Source: Proteobacteria bacterium UBA7415 (GTDB lineage: Bacteria; Pseudomonadota; Gammaproteobacteria; Arenicellales; Arenicellaceae). From it: a DNA stretch of 64,000 nt. The notes below the pieces were generated by a model. It was not told the origin of the DNA. It searched no databases and worked only from the letters and a program-made list of their open reading frames with translations. Positions 57,871 to 64,000 of the stretch are shown here, in pieces; the first letter of the stretch is position 1; each line of letters begins with the position of its first letter. The translations under genes were made by a program, and so were the position numbers. The DNA lies in contig DKML01000015.1 in assembly GCA_002470515.1 (NCBI GenBank), forward strand, positions 248,001-312,000. Direction: 5' to 3'.

Positions 57871-57994
57871 AGGTAAGCAAAGAGTGTTAAAGGATTAACT
57901 TTCACTTATCTACCCCGATTGTTTTGATCATTAAAGTACTAATGCTCCTAACGTTATTTAGGTACTGCTATTTACGACAATAAAAAGGATTTTT

Positions 57995-58447
57995 ATGTTT
58001 ATTACGATGATCGGTAAATCATTCTATTCGCAAGATAAGTCTCCGGTGGAGGATATTATCTATTCATTACGTTTTGAAATTGATCATGCATCCGTTGAGT
58101 CGGGCACCTATGTCTACGGACCTGAAAATAGTTCAGCGCGCCGACTTGGCAGCAGCGAAGTCGGTTTGACTGCTCTGTATGACCTGCGCGTTCGCATAAA
58201 GACACGCAGTGGAGACTACAAAGCTGTTTGTGTCGATGTCAATTCGGCGATGCAAAAACTACGAAGTACGCCTAACGTCGACGGGTTACTGCTTACGGGA
58301 GAGAAGGGCAGTAGCGCGATAGTGGTTAAGGTTAATTCAAAATCTGTTGAGATCAACTATCACGTTTATAGAGACTACACAGGCCCACAAAACCAGTTTT
58401 ACTTTAAAACAAAGGTCTTTGCTTTGTGTGAGTACGCGTTTGCTTAA
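57995..58447 (+). CDS. Unknown 150-aa protein at the head of the second T4BSS-like locus
   Basis: I do not recognise this protein. It has no signal peptide or membrane segment and alternates short hydrophobic strands with polar turns (RIKTRSGDYKAVCVDV, SAIVVKVNSKSVEINYHVY), which suggests a beta-rich soluble fold. A ribosome binding site AAGGAT lies five bases before the ATG; it also matches the CsrA-type GGA motif seen nearby. It is followed by the DUF2235 hydrolase after 117 bp. A chaperone, adaptor or antidote for that hydrolase is possible by position only. Confidence 0.6.
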   Translation: MFITMIGKSFYSQDKSPVEDIIYSLRFEIDHASVESGTYVYGPENSSARRLGSSEVGLTALYDLRVRIKTRSGDYKAVCVDVNSAMQKLRSTPNVDGLLLTGEKGSSAIVVKVNSKSVEINYHVYRDYTGPQNQFYFKTKVFALCEYAFA

Positions 58448-58521
58448 GGTCTCTGTTTTCCAAACTTTCTAATATTTAAAATTTTTAGAAGAGGACATTA
58501 AAGGAAGAGTAAACCAAATTA

Positions 58522-58557
58522 CGCGGTCAAGGATGATTGCGATACATCAAGGAGGAT
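58522..58557 (+). promoter_or_regulatory. Two CsrA/RsmA-type hairpins over the ribosome binding site of the hydrolase
   Basis: Hairpin A (58522-58541) has a 7-bp stem (CGCGGTC/GATTGCG with two G-U pairs) around AAGGAT. Hairpin B (58546-58557) is ATC-AAGGAG-GAT, whose AGGAGG is the Shine-Dalgarno of the ATG at 58565. Binding of CsrA here would block translation. Confidence 0.55.
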
Positions 58558-58564
58558 TAGCGCA

Positions 58565-59605
58565 ATGGTGGCTAGAAGATATGTTGGGGCCTTAATTCGA
58601 TTAGCACAATCAGGAGAGGGGCGGGACGCGACTCCTCAAGAACTGGCGCAATACGGGGTTATTGCAGAGCAAATCACAGAGCTTCCCAGCGTTGGTACCT
58701 ATAACTTAAACGACGACGCTCATCGCTTAATGCTTATTTCATTTGATGGAACGAGCGGAGATCGTGAAGGCCGAGGCGACACACATACTAACCCTGACAT
58801 TCTAGAACAACTTGTTCAAGAAAATGAAAGGGTCAGTGCAATGTACGTTCATGGTGTAGGGACGCGTGCCGCTACGCCAATTCACGGCCTTTTCGAAATG
58901 GCAACTGGTTCTGGAACAGAGCAGCGTGCCGAAATGGCTTATCGAGAGTTTGTGACCGAGGTACAGCAATGGCACGACCAAGACCCTAATATAGAGCCCC
59001 ATGTTGTTACCACCGGTTTTAGTAGAGGTGTTGGTTCGCAGCGGCATTTTGCTAATTTGGTCGAGGATCATGGAGTGGCGAATAAAGAATGTACGGGGTT
59101 TCTAATAGAGCCGGGACAGGTAAAGCAGGACCTCATGCTAATGTACGACGGCGTGGTGACGGGGCAAGAGCGAGTGCTTGATCTACCGATTCCACAGAGT
59201 GTTGTCTCTAGTGTTCACCTGGTGGCTGCCCACGAAAAGCGTGCCTTATTTGATTCGGCAAGCATCGTTGATCCACTGTACCCAGATCAAGTCGGTCGGC
59301 TTGAGGTTGAAGTGCCTGGCCATCACGTAGACTCTGGAGGTGACTACGATTACGGAGGTTTGTCGGCTCGCACCCTAGAACTTGGTGTGTTGGCTTTGCA
59401 AAAAAATCATGTCCCGATAGTTGATTTGCCTGAGCAGTATCAATCCCAAGATGGTCGAGTTGACTTAACGGCAAATAATTCAATTTTGCCTTTCAACTGG
59501 GAAAGTTCGAAACGAGAAGTGGATCACTACAGCGATGAAACGCTCGGCCCCAAACTAAATGATCACGACGCTCTGGAGCAAGGATGTTCATTAAACCTCA
59601 ACTAG
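58565..59605 (+). CDS. DUF2235 (Tle1-like) alpha/beta hydrolase, candidate secreted effector
   Basis: 346-aa hydrolase of the DUF2235 family, which includes Tle1 phospholipase effectors of type VI systems. The first strand has LMLISFDGTSGDR (near residue 58), and the nucleophile is Ser153 in the elbow GFSRG. VHLVAAHEKRALFD and the PGHHVDSGGDYDYGG motif (family form G-x-H-x-D-x-G-G) supply the His/Asp region. No signal peptide, so export would need a dedicated system. A ~70-residue C-terminal extension ends DHDALEQGCSLNLN and may hold a secretion signal. It overlaps the TrbB-like gene by 22 bases, just ahead of the coupling ATPase. Effector status is inferred. Confidence 0.75.
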   Translation: MVARRYVGALIRLAQSGEGRDATPQELAQYGVIAEQITELPSVGTYNLNDDAHRLMLISFDGTSGDREGRGDTHTNPDILEQLVQENERVSAMYVHGVGTRAATPIHGLFEMATGSGTEQRAEMAYREFVTEVQQWHDQDPNIEPHVVTTGFSRGVGSQRHFANLVEDHGVANKECTGFLIEPGQVKQDLMLMYDGVVTGQERVLDLPIPQSVVSSVHLVAAHEKRALFDSASIVDPLYPDQVGRLEVEVPGHHVDSGGDYDYGGLSARTLELGVLALQKNHVPIVDLPEQYQSQDGRVDLTANNSILPFNWESSKREVDHYSDETLGPKLNDHDALEQGCSLNLN

Positions 59606-60486
59606 GCGCAAATTTCGCGCAGACAGCACAACCAAGATTATTCGATTCTCTCGCTATTAGGCGCGTTGCCAGTATTCTAATTCTCCTCAGTGTTACCCCC
59701 ACTTGTCTTGCCTTTGACATAAATAGTTATGTCCCTAGTGGTGAGCTCGTGGGGTCTTTTTTGGGGCCGAATGGGTGGCGCGGACACATTACCCAGAATG
59801 ATAAAGGAATCAAAGTTATTTTGTGGGAAGCGCCAGACGGGCTGGTAGTGATAGGCAAATTGATTGACAAGCGCGGTCGCGACCTAAATAGGCTAGCTCA
59901 GGTTAAGCACGACACGAATGCCATCGTAATTTCGGTTCTTTCTAAAATGAGCGTGTCTAGTGACCTTATCGATGTGGGTGACGATCAGGCTCACAATATT
60001 GAGGCCGTAGCGTATGAGGAATTGCTAAAGCTAGACGAAAAGAATTATACAAGCATCGCACCTTCTCATCTTAATAATGCCTTAAATGATGGTGGAGATA
60101 TAAAAGAAATGTATGCGTTTTATGACTACCAATGTCCATACTGCGCATCCGCTTTAAGACATATTTCTTCTTCAGGCCTCGCCGCAAAGGTGCACTGGTT
60201 GCCTGTTGCAATTTTGGGTAATGGTAGCGCGAACTACGGGGCAGGCGTATTGGATGGCAGCTTGGACATACAGCATATGGGGGGCGCCAGCAGAGTAGGC
60301 TACCCCAAGCCAAAAAAGCAAAGCATGGATGCTGTAGCGCACAATACCGCGTTACTTAAAGCAATACAGGGACGAGCGTCCACGCCGTTATTTTTATATC
60401 GTACGCCAAGCGGAAAAGTCCTCTCTTTGGCAGGCTTTAGCGAAGCGGCGCCGAGTGCACTTAACGACATGCTTAACACTGATTAG
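59584..60486 (+). CDS. DsbG/TrbB-like thiol:disulfide interchange protein
   Basis: 300-aa exported protein. After a basic N-terminal region the signal helix is VASILILLSVTPTCLAF (residues ~28-44). An N-terminal cystatin-like dimerisation part precedes the thioredoxin-like domain with the active site CPYC (Cys184, Cys187) and a C-terminal cis-Pro loop (STPLFLY), as in DsbG/DsbC. IncI plasmid trbB encodes such a protein next to trbC. It probably helps to form or isomerise disulfides in the secretion apparatus, such as the Cys-rich DotA-like protein. Overlaps the upstream hydrolase gene; the next gene starts 2 bases after its stop. Confidence 0.82.
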   Translation: MFIKPQLGANFAQTAQPRLFDSLAIRRVASILILLSVTPTCLAFDINSYVPSGELVGSFLGPNGWRGHITQNDKGIKVILWEAPDGLVVIGKLIDKRGRDLNRLAQVKHDTNAIVISVLSKMSVSSDLIDVGDDQAHNIEAVAYEELLKLDEKNYTSIAPSHLNNALNDGGDIKEMYAFYDYQCPYCASALRHISSSGLAAKVHWLPVAILGNGSANYGAGVLDGSLDIQHMGGASRVGYPKPKKQSMDAVAHNTALLKAIQGRASTPLFLYRTPSGKVLSLAGFSEAAPSALNDMLNTD

Positions 60487-60488
60487 CT

Positions 60489-62456
60489 GTGGCGCGACCC
60501 AATACTGGCACGCACTACAGCAAACGCGGTTTAGACAGCGCCGATTTTGCTGACGGACGCACTCTACTCAGAGATACTCGCACCAGAAGTGAGCAACTAA
60601 GTTCACTCTTTTCCAGCGGCCCCATAGCGAGCGGAGTGTTGGCCGTAACGAGTTTGGCTCTTTTATGGTTACCCATAGTCTGGGAGCTGCTTTTTGTGAT
60701 TCAGCTACTATATAGCGTATGGGTGTTCCGGCGTTTAGTCGGGCCTAGTAGTCTTCCGAATGTTTTACCCAGGACAGCCAAGCATAAAGTAGACCCACAC
60801 AACCCATTGCCGGGCGGAGCTCAACTCGGGCCACCCAGTGGGGATATGTATTTAGGGGTTGAGCGGCAAACAAAAAAGCAAGTTTGGTTCAAGTTTAACG
60901 ATTGGCTCCGTCACGGGCTAATAACCGGTACCACTGGGTCGGGTAAAACTGAGTTGCTCATTGCTATCGCCTATAACTTTTTGTGTGCTGGTGGATCGGG
61001 ATTAATGTTTGCAGACCCAAAAGGAGATCCTAAGGCTGCACTTAAGCTTGCTTGGATAGCAAAGCGGTTTGGTCGTGAAGACGACCTGCTTATCTGTAAT
61101 TACATCTCACCAGAGAATCTCGACGTCGGTACTCTAGATTACCAAGCGACTAATACCAGTAACCCAACACAAACTGGCAACGCAAAAGAGGTAGCGAATA
61201 TGCTCACTTCGTTGTTGCCAAAAAACGAGGGTGGCAACAATGCTGTTTTCGCTGACAACGCGATCACTCTGGCACAAGTGCTCAGCCGATGCTTGGTTGA
61301 CCTTCGTGATAAAGATGAGCTGACGCTTAGTTGGGGGGTGTTTCGAGACCATCTGAACTTACCTGCTTGCATAGAACTTGCGCGCCACACATCTTTAGAC
61401 ATCGAAGCACGCAGAGAGCTGGAACTTTTTGTTTATGGAATTGCTGGCGTGTCACGCACTAAAGGAGCGCATGATCAGGTGCAAACTGCTTATGATCAGT
61501 TCGGGTATTTTGCCAGTTATTGCCAACGAGGCTTGGCTACTCTTACGGGTTCGTTCGGCTATATCTATGATTGCAAATATGGCGATTTCTCTTATGACGA
61601 CGTGGTGAATCGACAACGAATTCTCTTATCTGTATTACCGAGTTTGCAAAGCACACAAGATGAGATGAGTTTGCTTGGACGAATCGATCTATTTGGAAAA
61701 AAACAAGCGCTTGCCGAGGGTTTAGCTAAGAGGCTAGAAGGCAGTGGCAATCAAGTGCAGCAGAATCAATCTGAGGTTGACGGCGTGCCATCGCTGAACA
61801 TCATGGATGAGTATAAGTACATCTCAGTGCCGGGGATGAGCGTTGCTGCAACGCAGGGCAGGAGCCTTGGTTGGGCATCGTTGGTCGGTGTTCAATCTTA
61901 CGCTGGCTTATGTGTTGATGGCGAAGCCGAAGCTGATGAATGGTTAGAGAACACGTCGACGAAGCTAATTGGGTCTGCCCAAGGAGACTCGACCTTTGAC
62001 AAAATTAATTCGATAGTGGGTCAGGAATTCGTCGCTCGTTCAGAAGGCCGAACTCAAACAGGTGCTTGGTTCGCGGGAACGGCGGACAAGATGAGCTTGA
62101 GTTACGAGAAGCAAGATATTTTGGATATCCGCGATATACGCGCTCAAATCGAAGGCGAATTTACGTTGATCGTACGAGACCGAGAAATTCGAATGCATAC
62201 ACTGTACGTCGACACGACAAGTAAAGAACAGTCGCATCAGAGTTTATTGATGAACAGTTTTATTGATCTGCCACCACCCAACCCACTAACAGTCGAGGCC
62301 GCGGTACTCTATTCGAAACTATTTGATGGAACCTTGCTCGAGGGCTTATCAGCATCTACCGATGCAAAGCATCTGCAGTTTGTATCTCGAAGACTCAAAG
62401 CCGCGAAGGGTCAAGCCGGTACCATTTATGCACTATTGTCGCGACCTGGCCAGTAA
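60489..62456 (+). CDS. Type IVB coupling ATPase (DotL/IcmO, TrbC-like)
   Basis: 655-aa inner-membrane ATPase that would gather substrates for the secretion or conjugation channel. Two N-terminal helices (residues ~48-62 and 63-82) precede the P-loop domain: Walker A GTTGSGKTE (near 147-155), FADPKGDPK (near 174) and Walker B-like NIMDEYKY with Asp440-Glu441. The C-terminal part is RecA-like and lacks the long adaptor-binding tail of Legionella DotL (~780 aa). Start GTG, two bases after the TrbB-like gene. The trbB-trbC pairing is as in IncI plasmids. Chromosomal companion of the DotA/TraY locus at 38-42 kb. Confidence 0.85.
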   Translation: MARPNTGTHYSKRGLDSADFADGRTLLRDTRTRSEQLSSLFSSGPIASGVLAVTSLALLWLPIVWELLFVIQLLYSVWVFRRLVGPSSLPNVLPRTAKHKVDPHNPLPGGAQLGPPSGDMYLGVERQTKKQVWFKFNDWLRHGLITGTTGSGKTELLIAIAYNFLCAGGSGLMFADPKGDPKAALKLAWIAKRFGREDDLLICNYISPENLDVGTLDYQATNTSNPTQTGNAKEVANMLTSLLPKNEGGNNAVFADNAITLAQVLSRCLVDLRDKDELTLSWGVFRDHLNLPACIELARHTSLDIEARRELELFVYGIAGVSRTKGAHDQVQTAYDQFGYFASYCQRGLATLTGSFGYIYDCKYGDFSYDDVVNRQRILLSVLPSLQSTQDEMSLLGRIDLFGKKQALAEGLAKRLEGSGNQVQQNQSEVDGVPSLNIMDEYKYISVPGMSVAATQGRSLGWASLVGVQSYAGLCVDGEAEADEWLENTSTKLIGSAQGDSTFDKINSIVGQEFVARSEGRTQTGAWFAGTADKMSLSYEKQDILDIRDIRAQIEGEFTLIVRDREIRMHTLYVDTTSKEQSHQSLLMNSFIDLPPPNPLTVEAAVLYSKLFDGTLLEGLSASTDAKHLQFVSRRLKAAKGQAGTIYALLSRPGQ

Positions 62457-62554
62457 CAGATAAGGTGCCGCTCAATTACGGTGAGTTGTGAGTTGCAGGT
62501 GCCGAAAGTCTTAGACTATGGTAAAAAGGAGTTTGAAAAATTAAGGAGAACTTC

Positions 62555-63895
62555 ATGACTCGTAAAACACCCATTCTATTCGCAGCATTTTTATCGGCGT
62601 TAATTTGCCTTTTTGTGGGCACATCGACCGCTCATGCCGCCGCTTCCCCTGCCGTAGATAAAGATTATAAAGAGTATCTGGGAGAGCTTTTCACGCACTT
62701 TCATTTAAATCCCGAGTTGAGTCTTATAGAGAACAAGACGGCCGAACGGATGGCAAAAGAGCTCAGCGCCGCTGGTTTTGAGGTTACTGAGGGCGTTGGT
62801 GGTACCGGTTTAGTCGCCATTATGAAGAATGGCGAAGGCCCATTGATCAGTGTGCGAGCTGATATGGATGGTCTGCCAGTAGAAGAAAAGTCTGGTTTGT
62901 CATACGCAAGCCGAGCTAAGCAAATTAGCCCGATCACTGGCCAAGAGGTTTTTGTAATGCACGCGTGTGGTCACGATGTGCATATCACTAGTTTGGTAGG
63001 CACAGCACGCCAGATGCAAGCACGTAAGGATGAATGGTCAGGCACCCTTATGCTTATTGTTCAACCAGCAGAAGAGCGTGTAATTGGCGCTCGAGCGATG
63101 ATGGACGATAACTTGTACGAGCGCTTTGGTACGCCAGATATTGGCCTAGCTTTTCATGTTTCTTCCGGACTTGAAGCGGGTACAGTTAACGTGGTTGATG
63201 ATAGTCCTTTTGCTGGAGCTGATACAGTCGACATCGTGATCCATGGTGTTGGTGCTCATGGTGCTAGCCCACACGCGGGCAAAGATCCTATCGTTTTAGG
63301 GTCACAGATCGTGATGGCTTTGCAGACACTAGTTGCACGCGAATTGTCTCCACGTCAACCTGGGGTAGTTACGGTTGGATCATTCCATTCCGGAACTAAG
63401 CACAATATTATTTCTGATCGAGCTGTTCTGCAATTAACTGTACGAAATACCAACCAAGATACACGCAAGCTTCTTTTAGATGGAATCGAGCGCATCGCGG
63501 TTAATATGGGTCGTGTAGCGGGTCTTCCAGAAGATAAGCTACCAGAGGTTACAGTATCGAATGAAAGCGTGCCTCCAACGGTTAATGATGCAGAATTGGC
63601 CCAAGATTTACGTCAGGTGTGGGTTGATACCCTTGGCGCAGATCGCGTAACCAGTCAACAAGCCTCAGGAATGGGCGCAGAAGACTACCCATTCTTTACG
63701 ACTGATCCGTACATTCGAAGTGTTTACTTTTCAGTAGGTGGAACATCAGCTGAAGATTTCGAAGCAGCTAAAAATGGCGGTAAGCCCGTAGCGAGCCACC
63801 ATAGTCCGTTGTTCAAAATTGAGCCTAAGCCTGCCGTAACGGCTGGTGTTGATGCGACAGTGGCTGCGTTACTACATTTAATGCCAAGTTCATAA
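62555..63895 (+). CDS. Secreted M20 amidohydrolase (hippurate hydrolase/IAA-amino-acid hydrolase type)
   Basis: 446-aa M20D peptidase with a signal peptide (FLSALICLFVGTSTAHAAAS). Metal ligands are found at ACGHDVH (Cys/His), QPAEE (Glu) and AFHVSS (His). The late His is in VASHHSPLF, with GAEDYPFF carrying the acidic residue. It would cleave N-acyl amino acids or amidated amino acids in the periplasm. ATG 62555 is preceded by AAGGAG. Length is standard, and it is not part of the secretion locus by strand spacing (98 bp). Confidence 0.92.
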   Translation: MTRKTPILFAAFLSALICLFVGTSTAHAAASPAVDKDYKEYLGELFTHFHLNPELSLIENKTAERMAKELSAAGFEVTEGVGGTGLVAIMKNGEGPLISVRADMDGLPVEEKSGLSYASRAKQISPITGQEVFVMHACGHDVHITSLVGTARQMQARKDEWSGTLMLIVQPAEERVIGARAMMDDNLYERFGTPDIGLAFHVSSGLEAGTVNVVDDSPFAGADTVDIVIHGVGAHGASPHAGKDPIVLGSQIVMALQTLVARELSPRQPGVVTVGSFHSGTKHNIISDRAVLQLTVRNTNQDTRKLLLDGIERIAVNMGRVAGLPEDKLPEVTVSNESVPPTVNDAELAQDLRQVWVDTLGADRVTSQQASGMGAEDYPFFTTDPYIRSVYFSVGGTSAEDFEAAKNGGKPVASHHSPLFKIEPKPAVTAGVDATVAALLHLMPSS

Positions 63896-63933
63896 GCTTG
63901 TCAGGTGAGTAGCGTTGCTACAGGCTTTTCGTA

Positions 63934-64000
63934 GTGGATAGCCTGCATGACATTGAGGTGTTGATCGAATCTGGTCAAGGCCTCATCGTTTTAGAAACCG
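63934..64000 (+). CDS. Possible start of a gene, cut by the window edge
   Basis: From GTG 63934 a frame of 22 codons runs to the edge: MDSLHDIEVLIESGQGLIVL and onward. The pattern resembles the start of some AAA+ proteins, but it is too short for a family call, and no clear ribosome binding site is seen. Confidence 0.3.
   Translation, partial: MDSLHDIEVLIESGQGLIVLET

Larger units (their letters stand above)
57589..57994 (+). other. Gene-free interval rich in CsrA-type hairpins; possible Rsm-like sRNA or long leader
   Basis: A 406-bp stretch without a protein gene. It holds seven AAGGAY motifs in 283 bases (57708, 57763, 57780, 57788, 57859, 57890 and 57985). At least five can sit in a hairpin hexaloop. 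A module is duplicated about 96 bp apart: 57757-57796 and 57853-57899. I cannot see a rho-independent terminator, so a long 5' leader of the following genes is as likely as a separate small RNA. Confidence 0.5.

Overview
The window is chromosomal DNA from a Gammaproteobacterium. The evidence is a divergent mrcA / pilMNOPQ-aroK locus, gltBD, hemE, a GrxC-type glutaredoxin, tesA, ybbAP-like genes and an LpxO-like hydroxylase. The many membrane transporters, the TonB receptor and the Na+-driven symporter suit an aerobic heterotroph, plausibly marine. The order and genus cannot be fixed from the sequence. I saw no rRNA, tRNA, CRISPR array, prophage or insertion sequence.

Layout. 1-2.2 kb: 5' part of an M20 peptidase (minus) and an MFS transporter. 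2.2-11 kb: PBP1A (minus), divergent from the type IV pilus operon pilMNOPQ, then aroK. 11-18.4 kb: glutamate synthase gltBD and hemE; aroB is not in its usual place after aroK. 18.6-19.8 kb: a dual-specificity phosphatase and tesA. 19.9-29.5 kb: a carbohydrate-use island with a Fe/2OG oxygenase and a xylose-reductase-like aldo/keto reductase (minus), a GntR/HutC regulator, a YicI-like GH31 glycosidase, an SSS symporter and a TonB receptor. Copies of a TCTTATATAAGA palindrome tie it together. The island separates tesA from the ybbAP-like ABC genes at 29.7-33 kb. 33-37.8 kb: TPR protein, DUF1415, APC permease and a FAN1-like nuclease fused to a DnaQ-type exonuclease.

38.0-41.8 kb and 58.0-62.5 kb hold two separate loci of a type IVB (Dot/Icm, IncI Tra/Trb-like) secretion or conjugation apparatus. 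The first has two exported proteins and a DotA/TraY protein. The second has an unknown 150-aa protein, a DUF2235 (Tle1-like) lipase-type hydrolase, a DsbG/TrbB-like thioredoxin-fold protein and a DotL/TrbC-type coupling ATPase. Both loci are preceded by RNA hairpins showing an AAGGAT hexaloop, the form recognised by CsrA/RsmA. One such hairpin covers the ribosome binding site of the hydrolase. A 400-base gap before the second locus holds a duplicated module of these hairpins with compensating base changes, so it may be an Rsm/Csr-type small RNA or a CsrA-controlled leader. I rate this as the most interesting system in the window.

41.8-57.6 kb is mixed: glutaredoxin, a SnoaL-like lipoprotein gene broken by one in-frame stop, small membrane proteins, D-galactonate dehydratase, a trypsin-like protease coupled to an FHA membrane protein, an alpha/beta hydrolase, a MATE exporter, a DUF885 lipoprotein, a TetR-controlled flavin monooxygenase/DUF2855 pair with two phased operators, LpxO and an iodotyrosine-deiodinase-like nitroreductase. 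The window ends with a secreted M20 amidohydrolase and the start of another possible gene.
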